Source: Bacillota bacterium
Lineage (GTDB): Bacteria > Bacillota > Limnochordia > Darwinibacteriales > Darwinibacteriaceae
Reading direction: 5' to 3'
Length of the DNA stretch: 44,849 nucleotides
NCBI GenBank assembly: GCA_012837925.1
Contig: DUQE01000131.1
Location: forward strand, 1 to 44,849
Position 1 is the stretch's first letter. The number at the start of each line of letters is the position of its first letter. Below, in pieces: positions 1 through 8,091 of this stretch. The position numbers were made by a program, and so were the translations under genes. The notes below the pieces were generated by a model. The model was given only the letters and a program-made list of their open reading frames with translations, made no database searches and had not been told where the DNA came from.

Positions 1-1
1 G

Positions 2-27
2 GGCGGATGGGAATCATCCCATCCGCC
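2..27 (-). terminator. Strong hairpin downstream of the ChvE-like gene
   Basis: An 11-bp perfect inverted repeat (GGCGGATGGGA / TCCCATCCGCC) with a 4-base loop lies 18 bases beyond the stop codon of the ChvE-like gene. The sequence after the stem is off the window, so a T-tract cannot be checked. It is either a terminator or an intercistronic stem-loop that makes the binding-protein message more abundant than that of downstream ABC transporter genes; both are common in sugar ABC operons. Confidence 0.6.
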
Positions 28-45
28 AAGCTTATAACCGTCGTT

Positions 46-1092
46 CTAGAGACCTAGTTGTTCAGGAGTGTAATAGCCGCTTTCAATGAGTAGTTCGTAG
101 TAGTTGTTGATGTCTGCAAAAACGGGTGCGCTGAGGTATGTTGGAACAATCTTCACACCATTGTGATAGGTCTCAGTGTCGTTAATTGGGGGCTCCTCGC
201 CCTTAACGATGGCCTGCACCATTTTAACAACGTTACTGGCCAATGTACGAGTGTCTTTGAAGATGGACATGGACTGACGACCAGCCAGGATGTTCTTCAT
301 GTTGGCGATGTCGCAGTCTTGACCTGTGATGATTGGAAACTCTTCGAAGCCGGCGTTCACCAAGGAGTTGGTTACACCAAGAGCTGTCGAGTCGTTGGAA
401 CAAAGCACTGCGTCAAGTCTTGTTCCATCGGAATAGTGGGCTGCAATGAGGTTATCCATACGAGCCTGGGCTCTTTCGGAAGACCATTCCATGGTAGCCA
501 CTGATTCAAAGGCAATCTGTCCGGAAGGAACAACAACGATACCGCTCTCAATGTAAGGAGCAATGGCATCATAGGCGCCTTGATAGAAGTAACGTGCATT
601 GTTATCGTCGGCGGAGCCGCCCGTAATCTCGATATTGACGGGGTCTTTACGTGTAGCCAATTCGAGTTTTTCTACAAGGTATTCACCTTGAATGGTTCCA
701 ACCATGTAGTTGTCAAAAGTTGCGTAGTAAGAAACAGCGTCGGTAGCCATGATCAAACGGTCATAGGCAATTACAGGAATGCCTTCGTCCTTGGCTACAG
801 CCAAAACAGTACCTAACGACGCTCCGTCGATAGAGGCAATCACGAGAATGTCAGCACCGTTAAGAATCATGTTCTCAATCTGGGACACCTGAAGTGCCAC
901 GTTGTTGTTCGCATATTGCAGATCGACAACATAGCCAGCAGCTTCAAGCTGAGCTTTCATGTTTGCACCATCTTGGTTCCAGCGCTGCAGACTCTGGGTC
1001 GGCATAGCTACGCCAACTCTAACAGCTGCAGAAGCCATCGAGGGAAATACCAAAACAGCAACTAGCAGAACAACCAACAAAAGTCTTCTCAT
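46..1092 (-). CDS. ChvE/XylF-like periplasmic sugar-binding protein
   Basis: This is a substrate-binding protein of the multiple-sugar/xylose ABC uptake type. The 348-aa product begins with a signal peptide (MRRLLLVV... ending near SMASA) and shows the ChvE signatures from memory: VGVAMPT, QIENMI, VIASIDG, VIAYDRLI, SYYATFDN, GGSADDNNA, SGQ and SIFKDTR. The start is the ATG preceded by GGAAGGGG 11 bases away; the seven extra residues in the ORF track would need a TTG without its own ribosome binding site. There is no lipobox cysteine, so the protein is probably free in a periplasm. No ABC ATPase or permease is in the window; they are expected further left. It follows a ROK repressor and a sensor operon that probably control it. 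Family identity is confident; the exact sugar (xylose, arabinose, glucose or galactose) is not known. Confidence 0.92.
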   Translation of the reverse strand: MRRLLLVVLLVAVLVFPSMASAAVRVGVAMPTQSLQRWNQDGANMKAQLEAAGYVVDLQYANNNVALQVSQIENMILNGADILVIASIDGASLGTVLAVAKDEGIPVIAYDRLIMATDAVSYYATFDNYMVGTIQGEYLVEKLELATRKDPVNIEITGGSADDNNARYFYQGAYDAIAPYIESGIVVVPSGQIAFESVATMEWSSERAQARMDNLIAAHYSDGTRLDAVLCSNDSTALGVTNSLVNAGFEEFPIITGQDCDIANMKNILAGRQSMSIFKDTRTLASNVVKMVQAIVKGEEPPINDTETYHNGVKIVPTYLSAPVFADINNYYELLIESGYYTPEQLGL

Positions 1093-1198
1093 GTCTTCGT
1101 TAACCCCTTCCAAATATCTGTAATTGGTTAAAAACAGAACGACACAACACCCTTACTACTCACTTATGTTTTGAGCTCTACCCCCTTTCCTCCCTTAC

Positions 1199-2440
1199 TC
1201 AATTTGCTCGGACATAGTCCGTGTTCAACCTTCCTTCAGGTTGCTCAAGCAATGTATCGAGAAGTAAAGCGATACATCCCATTAAAGCGACTTCCTCACC
1301 GAGTCCCGTAGGAGCCAGGCATACTCGCTCTGCCGGTATTTTCAGACTTCGTTCCTGGACCACTCTGGTCATCTCGCCAAATACGATGGGCGATGCAGCG
1401 ATTCGACCACCCACGATGACCATGTCGGGATTCAGTCCGTTCACAATATTCGCAATGCCAACGCCCAAGTACCAACCAGTCTCCTTCACAATCTGCACTG
1501 CTGTCGCATCTCCGGTGCTGGCGGCATAAACGATATCGTCCACCGTCAGCCGGCGTTTCTCAGCCATACGGGAGTGCAGCAGGGGTGATTCTTTGGAGGT
1601 ATTGAGTGCTCGAAAGGCTCTATCCAAAATGGCTTGTTCATCTGCGTAAGCTTCCCAACAGCCTCTGCTGCCGCAGGAACACTCGGGACCGTTAGGATCG
1701 ATGGACATATGCCCCAACTCCCCAGCACTTCCACTTACTCCAAGGAACAGGCTTCGATCATTCACAATTCCACAGCCCAGTCCACCTTTGACCGAGACAT
1801 AGACTAGTACTCCCGCCTCTTTGCCCCGTCCAAACCATTTCTCTGCCATGGCGGCCACCATGGCCTCATTGGACACTAAGACCGGCAGGCTCAGTTGACG
1901 TTCCAAATCATTGGCTAAGGATACATCTTTCCAATCAAGATTTGGTGCAAAGTTCACGACCCTGCGGTTCAAGTTCACTTGCCCCGGAACCGCGACCCCG
2001 ATTCCTAAGACGTCGTCTCGGCGAACACCTTGCTCCTCAAGCAAGTGGGCAACGGTATTCACACACAAATTCAGCACAAAGTCATAATCGTACGTCCGAA
2101 ACTCCACCCGATGTTTGACCAGAATCTCTCCCACCAGGGTCGTTAGTGCCACAACAATCCAGCCCACATCAATCTCAACAGCCACCAAGTAAAATCGTAA
2201 TGGATTGACCTCCAGCTGAACGGGGGGTCGTCCCCGAGATGTGATTTCCGACCCCACTTCTCGGACAAACTCCCTTTCCAATAACTCCCGGACTGTCTCC
2301 GATACAGTGGCTCGGCTTAGACCCGTCTTGACGGCGAGTTCCGAACGAGATATGCGACCATATTCACGAATGGTGCAAAAGGTTTTCACACAGTTCACCC
2401 GTCTAAGATATGCGCTGTCGAACTTGCTCGTACTTGTCAC
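1199..2440 (-). CDS. ROK-family transcriptional repressor (XylR/NagC type)
   Basis: This is a sugar-responsive DNA-binding repressor of about 413 aa, the normal size for XylR/NagC proteins. Residues about 10-70 form a winged helix-turn-helix (ISRSELAVKTGLSRATVSE). The remainder is a ROK sugar-kinase-like fold with GVAVPGQV, the sugar-site segment GELGHMSIDP and the zinc motif CSCGSRGCWE around residues 252-262. The start chosen is the GTG preceded by GGGAG with 8-base spacing; the ORF-track ATG lies on that ribosome binding site. It sits between the SBP-HK-RR operon and the ChvE-like gene, in the same direction, which fits control of sugar uptake. A palindrome next to its own putative promoter suggests autoregulation. 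The effector sugar is not readable from sequence. Confidence 0.9.
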   Translation of the reverse strand: MTSTSKFDSAYLRRVNCVKTFCTIREYGRISRSELAVKTGLSRATVSETVRELLEREFVREVGSEITSRGRPPVQLEVNPLRFYLVAVEIDVGWIVVALTTLVGEILVKHRVEFRTYDYDFVLNLCVNTVAHLLEEQGVRRDDVLGIGVAVPGQVNLNRRVVNFAPNLDWKDVSLANDLERQLSLPVLVSNEAMVAAMAEKWFGRGKEAGVLVYVSVKGGLGCGIVNDRSLFLGVSGSAGELGHMSIDPNGPECSCGSRGCWEAYADEQAILDRAFRALNTSKESPLLHSRMAEKRRLTVDDIVYAASTGDATAVQIVKETGWYLGVGIANIVNGLNPDMVIVGGRIAASPIVFGEMTRVVQERSLKIPAERVCLAPTGLGEEVALMGCIALLLDTLLEQPEGRLNTDYVRAN

Positions 2441-2580
2441 CAAACAATCTCCCATCTTCTAGATGCAATCGCCCTCACCGTACGAGGCGACCACTTTAAT
2501 TCGAGTCTCAAATTAACTTTTTGACGTATAAGACAATATTCCTTCCTTAAATTTGATCTTTTGCCAAAAAACATCAATGT

Positions 2581-2598
2581 TAACCGTCTTGTCGGTTA
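2581..2598. promoter_or_regulatory. Candidate operator upstream of the ROK gene
   Basis: This is a perfect 6-bp inverted repeat TAACCG-TCTTGT-CGGTTA. It lies just downstream of a TATAAT box read on the minus strand, a position where a bound repressor would block transcription initiation. The most likely ligand is the ROK repressor itself; the YesN-like regulator is an alternative. Confidence 0.5.
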
Positions 2599-2605
2599 CA
2601 TCTTC

Positions 2606-2634
2606 ATTATAAGGATGGCATACCCGTGAATCCA
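2606..2634 (-). promoter_or_regulatory. Putative sigma-A promoter for the ROK gene
   Basis: On the minus strand a perfect -10 box TATAAT is preceded at 17 bases by a weak -35 match (TGGATT). It is about 165 bases upstream of the ROK start codon. The -35 is poor, which would suit an activator, but the -10 is convincing. Confidence 0.45.
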
Positions 2635-2684
2635 TTTAATATATTTCCATTTGTTTTAATATTTTTCTTCATCAGACTCCCAAA

Positions 2685-3827
2685 TTATCCCTTAATTGAC
2701 AATTCTTCCCTGTACTCCGTTGGAGTGCAACCCACCGTCCGTTTGAACCATGAGCTAAAGTAGTAAGCGTCGGAAAATCCTAGATAATCTGCGATTTCGT
2801 AAATGCGATTATCGGTCCCCTTCAGCATTTCCTTGGCTTTTTGGACTTTTAGCCCCGTCACGTAATCAGAAAAATGTTCCCCTGCATATTCGCGAAAGAG
2901 CTTACTCATCTGCGATGGACTCATATTCATTCGCGCAGCCATGGTATTGAGGGTGATCCCGCTCCGATAGTTCTCCTCCACATACGCCTTGATCGTATTG
3001 ATCATCTGCTCAACACTCTCGCCCTGTCCCGACTCTACAAGGTCATTGATGTCCAGGAGAAAGTCCTGAACCCACTGCTTCAGATCAGAAAACTTGGTTT
3101 CTTCGTCAGAGGGCAGGTGTTTGTTCATAAGACTGATGCCTTCTTCCACGTCAAAACCCAAGTCTCCCAAGGCACTAAGCGTCGTAATGACGATTTCATT
3201 TAGGATAATAATAATGCGATCCGGATCATCGCGCGATTCATCCATGGACGCATGAAGTACGGCGATCTCCTCGGAAAGTTCCTGCAAAGTGCCGGACTTG
3301 AGAATGTCTCCCAGGCGATTACGGATGGGAACCTGCGGCTGGCTCAAAAACGAGTTTGGATTGACCAGCCAGTTAAATACTCTGCCAAAACGCTCTTCCA
3401 GGCTCTGCCGAGCCAGTTCCTCCTGCTGCGTGGCCTGTTCCCGCTTCTTCTGTTCGGCTTCTAGTTTTTCCCTCGTCTTCTCCACCACTTCAAGCAGGCG
3501 TTCTGTACGAAATGGCTTAAGTAGATAGTCTTCTACACCTAATCGAATGGAAGCCTGGGCGAGTTCAAACTCCGCATGGCCCGATATGACAATAATCTTC
3601 AAGTCTGGATTAATGGCCTTGGCTTCACCGGTCAACTCCAGACCATCCATGCCCGGCATACGAATATCGGTAACCAGAATGTCGATGGATTCACTGCGAA
3701 TAACCTCCAGCGCCTCTTCTCCATCGGAGGCCACAAAGACCTTGTAGCCTCGACCTTCCCAATCTACGTTTTTCGTCACCTTTTCTCTAAGATACTTTTC
3801 ATCTTCGGCGATCAACAAATTACACAT
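2685..3827 (-). CDS. Response regulator, REC + AraC-type HTH (YesN-like)
   Basis: This is the cytoplasmic output protein of a two-component system (380 aa). Residues 1-120 form a receiver domain with acidic D9, phosphoacceptor D54 (VTDIRMPGMDG), S82 and K104 (LLKPF). A coiled linker follows (about 120-160), then a middle region, then a C-terminal AraC/XylS double helix-turn-helix (about 280-378: MAARMNMSPSQMSKLFREYAG and IADYLGFSDAYYFSSWFKR). The start is the ATG preceded by GAGGAGG; the ORF-track TTG is part of that ribosome binding site. It overlaps the kinase gene by 8 bases, so translation is probably coupled. It likely activates a sugar transport operon, by analogy with YesN/XylFII-LytS-YesN type systems. 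Confidence 0.93.
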   Translation of the reverse strand: MCNLLIAEDEKYLREKVTKNVDWEGRGYKVFVASDGEEALEVIRSESIDILVTDIRMPGMDGLELTGEAKAINPDLKIIVISGHAEFELAQASIRLGVEDYLLKPFRTERLLEVVEKTREKLEAEQKKREQATQQEELARQSLEERFGRVFNWLVNPNSFLSQPQVPIRNRLGDILKSGTLQELSEEIAVLHASMDESRDDPDRIIIILNEIVITTLSALGDLGFDVEEGISLMNKHLPSDEETKFSDLKQWVQDFLLDINDLVESGQGESVEQMINTIKAYVEENYRSGITLNTMAARMNMSPSQMSKLFREYAGEHFSDYVTGLKVQKAKEMLKGTDNRIYEIADYLGFSDAYYFSSWFKRTVGCTPTEYREELSIKG

Positions 3828-5604
3828 TGGGATCCTCCTCAATGGGTTTGATGCTCAGGATGGCCTTGGTACCCTGCCCTAGTTCGCTCTCCAAGACCAC
3901 TCCATACTCCTCGCCAAACATGAGCTGAGCACGCTTATTGACATTACGTAGTCCAAAATACTCCTTGTCGTTCTGCAAACTGCGCACTCCCCGCAATACC
4001 TCATTGATGTCGCGAAGTGCATCGGGTTCAATGCCCGCACCATCATCGGAGATCTCAAAGACGATGGTGCCATCAGAAGCCCTTTGGTAACCAGAAATGA
4101 AAATCCGTCCTTTTCTCTCGGCCTGCAAAATCCCGTGATAGATAGCGTTTTCTACTAAAGGTTGCAGTAAGAGCCTGGGAATGTACTTATCCAGGATGTC
4201 TTGGTCAATGTCCAACTCATACTGGTATTCTTCACCATGACGCATTTGCTGGATGAACAAGTAGTTCCGTACATGCTCGACTTCACTGGCAATAGGCACA
4301 ACTTCCCTTCCTTTGCTGAGGCTTAAACGAAAGAAGCTCCCCAAAGCCTCAATCAAGCAACTCGCTTGCTCATTCTGGTTGCTTTCTAACTGGCCTATGA
4401 TCAAATCAAGCGTGTTGTAGATAAAGTGCGGCTTGATTTGATTATCCAGGCTCTCCATCTCTAACTTCCGTAAGAGTTTCTGTTCGCGCACGTTCTCGTC
4501 CATCAACTCTTGAATTCGCCGGATCATCTTGTTAAAACTATGTCCAAGCATGGCGATCTCATCATTGCCCTGGGGTTCGATGTGTACGGTCAGTTCATGG
4601 TTGGCCGCTCGTTTGGTCAGATCCTGCAGATCCTTGATGGGGCGGCTCAATGCGTGCGACAGGTAAACGGCCAACAAAACTACACCGACTAAGATCAGGG
4701 CTATCACAACCAGTGTTATCCGTTGAATAGGTGCTATCTGTGCCCCAATTTCATCGGCATAAGCCACGCTCACTACCGTCCATCCCGTCACGGGAGAATG
4801 AGCCGTTGCAAAGAAGAAACGCTCACTTTCATGATCCCCAAATCCGTCGACAAATCCGTAGGGTATATCATCGCGGAAAAAGCGGCTGATTGTTCCAATT
4901 TCTTCGTCACTCGGATGATAAATGACCCGGCCGAGCTCATCAGCGACAAAAACGTAGCCACTGGTTCCAAGTCTGACGTCGGTGATGGTAGCCAGACGAT
5001 TGAGATTAACGTCTGCCGTCATAAAAACGGCGTTTCCAGCCGTGGCTAAAGTATAGGGCTTCACCATCGTGACTACAGTCCGATCCATGAATTTTCGATG
5101 GGGACCTAAAATGGCAATACCCCGTTCTTGCCTGTTGAGCTGGAACTGGGTTCTAAAGGATGGGAAGTCGAGGGTATACAGTCCATAGTTGCTGAGACGA
5201 TTTCCATTGGAAAACACCAAGGAAATCTCTTCGAGGCCCGGCTTCACCCGGTGTAGATTGTTCAAATCCTCCCAGATGCGAAAGACGTACTTACGATTGT
5301 TGAAGTCATTGCCATCCACGAGCTTGATCAGCTGATCCATATAAAAGTCCTGATCCCTGGTTAAAAGCACCTCAAGGTCGGAAAAGTAGTCATCGAGATC
5401 GCGGGCCATCCGGTTTACCACCTCATGGGAGTATTCCGTCACGCTCCGTGTAAGGCTTCCGTAGTAGGTCTGATAGGCAAACACAGCCATGATGCCCAGA
5501 GGTAGCAGGGCAATGACCAAAAAGGAAAGAATCAACTTTGTACGAATAGTATGAATTTCGGCTTTTTTGGCCAGCTTGGACCAGAACCGTTCAAAGCGTC
5601 GCAC
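3820..5604 (-). CDS. YesM-like sensor histidine kinase with dCache-type sensor
   Basis: This is a membrane histidine kinase of about 594 aa that pairs with the overlapping AraC-type regulator. It has TM1 (about 22-45), an extracytoplasmic dCache-like domain, TM2 (about 295-317), HAMP (about 318-370), and the His_kinase/LytS-type phosphoacceptor segment QIKPHFIYNTLDL near residue 395. An HATPase domain follows with the N-box QPLVENAIYHG and G-box SDDGAGIE. Two adjacent GTG codons could start it; the second has better spacing (6) from AGGGGG. The upstream binding-protein gene ends only 10 bases before it, so the binding protein probably presents sugar to the sensor domain. The overall set matches three-component carbohydrate-sensing modules. 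Confidence 0.92.
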   Translation of the reverse strand: MRRFERFWSKLAKKAEIHTIRTKLILSFLVIALLPLGIMAVFAYQTYYGSLTRSVTEYSHEVVNRMARDLDDYFSDLEVLLTRDQDFYMDQLIKLVDGNDFNNRKYVFRIWEDLNNLHRVKPGLEEISLVFSNGNRLSNYGLYTLDFPSFRTQFQLNRQERGIAILGPHRKFMDRTVVTMVKPYTLATAGNAVFMTADVNLNRLATITDVRLGTSGYVFVADELGRVIYHPSDEEIGTISRFFRDDIPYGFVDGFGDHESERFFFATAHSPVTGWTVVSVAYADEIGAQIAPIQRITLVVIALILVGVVLLAVYLSHALSRPIKDLQDLTKRAANHELTVHIEPQGNDEIAMLGHSFNKMIRRIQELMDENVREQKLLRKLEMESLDNQIKPHFIYNTLDLIIGQLESNQNEQASCLIEALGSFFRLSLSKGREVVPIASEVEHVRNYLFIQQMRHGEEYQYELDIDQDILDKYIPRLLLQPLVENAIYHGILQAERKGRIFISGYQRASDGTIVFEISDDGAGIEPDALRDINEVLRGVRSLQNDKEYFGLRNVNKRAQLMFGEEYGVVLESELGQGTKAILSIKPIEEDPNV

Positions 5605-5614
5605 CACAATCCCC

Positions 5615-6616
5615 CTATTTTACCAGCCACGGCTTATGCGTTTCCAAGAGTCGATCCAAATTCGACTCGTTGGCGTGTTCCAGACCTGTTTCCACAACTT
5701 TGGGTGGAACTTCCCCGTAACGGATATAGTTGACCATAAGCTCCAGCCCTAAGGAGCCCATGGACGTCATATCTTGACCAATGAGGTATTGGATAAGGCC
5801 TTCCTTCTGCAGGAGCAGGGCATCATAGAACAAGTCGATTCCCACCGCGATTCCACCTTCTTGAGCCCATTGGCGGAAGTTCGGCAGGGCATCACTGGTT
5901 ACGTAAAAAGGCCAGCCACCAACGAAATAAATCACATCAACCTCTGGGTTCGTCTTAAGATAGTCCTCCAGGAGGATGATCGATTTTTCTACTGTATCTT
6001 CATTCTCTAAGACATCAGCAACATGGAGTTTGATTTCATGGCTGGTTGCATCCAAAAAGCCTCGAATACGCTCTTCGAGGTTCACAGCTTCTCTGTAGCC
6101 GGTCATGATCATGGTGTTGAGCACCTGATCTTCAAGTTGCTTGTTTTTGATGACATCCACCAGTGCTCTGCCAATTTCGACTCCAGCATTATAATTGTTG
6201 ATCCCAATATAAAAGAGACGGCCACTGCCTGGACTATCGGCATCAAACGTTGCGACGGGGATCCCCTGATCCATAGCCTTTTGGAATACACGGTGAATCT
6301 GTTCCTCATCGTTGACACTAGCCACAATACCATCCACTTTGCGCCGGATGAGGTTTTCAATCATTTCCACCTGGAGATCGCTATCGAAATCAAAGGGAGC
6401 GACCCATTCGAGTCGGACCCCTAGTTCATAGGCCTTCTTTTGCGCAGCTTCAAAGGCGTCCAAGAAAATGGGATTTCCCAGGGAACGCGGCAGAAAGGCG
6501 ATGGTGAGCTCGTCATTCTGATAACCGTCTGCTTGAACAGATGCTGTACTCAAACAGAGACCAATGACGATGCCAAGCGCTACTATGGTCAGTCCTTTCG
6601 CCCAAATCTTCGACAT
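5615..6616 (-). CDS. RbsB-like periplasmic sugar-binding protein, probable sensor component
   Basis: This is a type I periplasmic-binding-fold protein of 333 aa with a signal peptide ending near SVQA-DG and no lipobox. Typical segments are AFLPRSLGNPIF at the N-terminus, VDGIVASVND, GIPVATFDAD, YIGINNYNAG and DVIYFVGGWP. The chosen ATG follows GGGAGGTGG; the 28-residue extension in the ORF track runs through the preceding gene's terminator and is rejected. It is the first gene of an SBP-HK-RR operon, so it is more likely a sugar receptor for the kinase (as XylFII is for LytS) than a transport subunit. It is clearly different in sequence from the ChvE-like transport SBP in the same region. Confidence 0.88.
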   Translation of the reverse strand: MSKIWAKGLTIVALGIVIGLCLSTASVQADGYQNDELTIAFLPRSLGNPIFLDAFEAAQKKAYELGVRLEWVAPFDFDSDLQVEMIENLIRRKVDGIVASVNDEEQIHRVFQKAMDQGIPVATFDADSPGSGRLFYIGINNYNAGVEIGRALVDVIKNKQLEDQVLNTMIMTGYREAVNLEERIRGFLDATSHEIKLHVADVLENEDTVEKSIILLEDYLKTNPEVDVIYFVGGWPFYVTSDALPNFRQWAQEGGIAVGIDLFYDALLLQKEGLIQYLIGQDMTSMGSLGLELMVNYIRYGEVPPKVVETGLEHANESNLDRLLETHKPWLVK

Positions 6617-6660
6617 GGCTCCACCTCCCGTCCCTTCTCTCAAACTTCGCCGAAGAGCCT

Positions 6661-6680
6661 CGTATCTCCTGCGAAATACG
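6661..6680. promoter_or_regulatory. Weak inverted repeat in the SBP-HK-RR upstream region
   Basis: Arms CGTAT and ATACG separated by 10 bases lie about 45 bases upstream of the first gene of the sensor operon and downstream of the previous gene's terminator. Short arms make this only a possible regulator site. No clean promoter was identified in this 70-base interval. Confidence 0.2.
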
Positions 6681-6688
6681 CCGAAACC

Positions 6689-6722
6689 AAAAAAACACAA
6701 CGCGTCAAGACGGTTGTGTTTT
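6689..6722 (-). terminator. Rho-independent terminator of the EAL-HDOD gene
   Basis: On the minus strand a long stem (AAAACACAAC pairing with GTTGTGTTTT, with inner CGTC/GACG pairs) ends in seven T residues. It begins 17 bases after the EAL-HDOD stop codon and separates that gene from the SBP-HK-RR operon. Confidence 0.85.
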
Positions 6723-6739
6723 ATCGCCTTACATGCATA

Positions 6740-7948
6740 CTACGACGAGACCCTGGGGCACCACTCCACAGCTTCCAGGTAGGCTTGGGCTACCGTAGCT
6801 GGTTCTAAGCCCAGTCTTGCAGCCCTGATCTCAACGACATCCCACTGTCCACGCTCATAGGCTAAGACGAGGCGACCCAAGTCTTCGAGAGGGCCACGCC
6901 CATGGATCAGCAGTTCTACCGTTTCGAGAGGGGCCTGTACTTCCTCTAGAATGTCAGCTAAGGGACGCTGCAAAAGGACATCGAGCAGTGAAAAAAGTCC
7001 GCACAAAAACACCGTTCCCTTCGACCCACGCCATTCCGTGTGCTCGGCCAGCAGTTCAGCAAAGCGACCGCGCAACAAAGAAGTGACAACGGGGGCTTCC
7101 AATTCTGTACTACACATGCGCTGTAGAGCAATAAGCGAAACCCACTTTTTGATTTCTCTTTGCCCCAGGAACACCAAAGCCTGTTTCACTGTCTTTGTGG
7201 GGTGCCTCTTGGCGAAGGCTGCAGAGTTTGCCAAACGAAGCAGACTGTAGGTAAGGGACAAATCCCGCGAGACAATCTGTGTCAAACGGTCAATCTCGAG
7301 CTCATCTTTGTTCGCTTCGGCTATGAGCTCAAAGCAAGTGAGATGCAGAGGAGCCAGGGCACGAGCCGAAACCATTTCGGGGTAACTAAAAAAGTACCCT
7401 TGGAACAGCTTGAAACCTAGATCGAAGGCTGTTCTAAAGGCTTCATGGGTTTCTACTTTTTCGGCTAGGAGCGTAACACCGCGTTCTTCCAGCCGTCGGA
7501 CGATATCCGCGATTTCATCGCTTTCTGTCACCAATAAATCGACCTTGACGATATCGGCTAATTCCAGAAAGGCCTCACTATCTTCATTGAAAGTAAAATC
7601 GTCCAGGGCAATCGTATATCCGGCCGCCTTCAACTCTCGACACCTCTCCAGTACCTCTTCGCTACCGCGAACCGACTCCAACACTTCGACAACGAGTTGG
7701 TCGCGGGGAAACAGTGTCGCTACTTCGCTTTGCAGCAGAGCGGTAGAAAAGTTGATAAACGCCGGTTTACCAGAAGTTAGGGATTCAATGCCCAAGTTAT
7801 GAAATGTGTCAATGATTACCTTCGAGGTTGCCTCATCATGATCGTGGCCTGTGTACACGTTAACAAAACCACTCCGATAGAAAATCTCGTAGGCTTTAAT
7901 TCTCTGCTTATCATCCAAAATGGGTTGTCTCGCCAGAAATACGTGCAT
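6740..7948 (-). CDS. EAL-HDOD signalling protein (YuxH-like), EAL probably inactive
   Basis: The 402-aa cytoplasmic protein has an N-terminal EAL-like domain (about 1-195) and a C-terminal HDOD domain (about 200-390). In the first, the catalytic EAL signature is replaced by YEIFYR, as is typical of the YuxH/CdgJ group, so phosphodiesterase activity on cyclic-di-GMP is doubtful. LALDDF-like (IALDDF), VKVDLL and LAEKVET-like segments are still recognisable. The HDOD part carries LTYSLLRLANSAAF and VKQALVFLGQREIKKWV. Start ATG follows GGTGG. It lies alone between two minus-strand terminators, downstream of the secretin locus. Family proteins of this type affect motility and biofilm formation; its role here is inferred only. 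Confidence 0.9.
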   Translation of the reverse strand: MHVFLARQPILDDKQRIKAYEIFYRSGFVNVYTGHDHDEATSKVIIDTFHNLGIESLTSGKPAFINFSTALLQSEVATLFPRDQLVVEVLESVRGSEEVLERCRELKAAGYTIALDDFTFNEDSEAFLELADIVKVDLLVTESDEIADIVRRLEERGVTLLAEKVETHEAFRTAFDLGFKLFQGYFFSYPEMVSARALAPLHLTCFELIAEANKDELEIDRLTQIVSRDLSLTYSLLRLANSAAFAKRHPTKTVKQALVFLGQREIKKWVSLIALQRMCSTELEAPVVTSLLRGRFAELLAEHTEWRGSKGTVFLCGLFSLLDVLLQRPLADILEEVQAPLETVELLIHGRGPLEDLGRLVLAYERGQWDVVEIRAARLGLEPATVAQAYLEAVEWCPRVSS

Positions 7949-8031
7949 ACTTCCACCACCATGTCACATCACATGTCATCATACTTCCACTGTCATAATG
8001 GTATTCCCTGCCATTTTTAGAAAACTTGACC

Positions 8032-8070
8032 AAAAAAGGAGCTCCCCACGCCGTGTGGTAGCCCCCTTTT
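8032..8070 (-). terminator. Terminator of the secretin/fibre-like operon
   Basis: On the minus strand an imperfect stem AAAAGG..GCT..CCAC / GTGG..AGC..CCTTTT is followed by six T residues. It starts 21 bases after the stop of the last gene of the five-gene exported-protein cluster, marking the end of that operon. Confidence 0.8.
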
Positions 8071-8091
8071 AACTCATGATGTGCAGACTTG

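Noticed and set aside
163-816. Plus-strand ORFs 113 aa and 78 aa opposite the ChvE-like gene
   Set aside because: They are antisense shadows of a clearly conserved binding protein, with no ribosome binding sites or recognisable motifs.
1100-1131. Inverted repeat TTAACC...GGTTAA near the ChvE ribosome binding site
   Set aside because: Arms are only 6 bp and separated by 20 bases in AT-rich sequence; weak as an operator compared with the palindrome at 2581.
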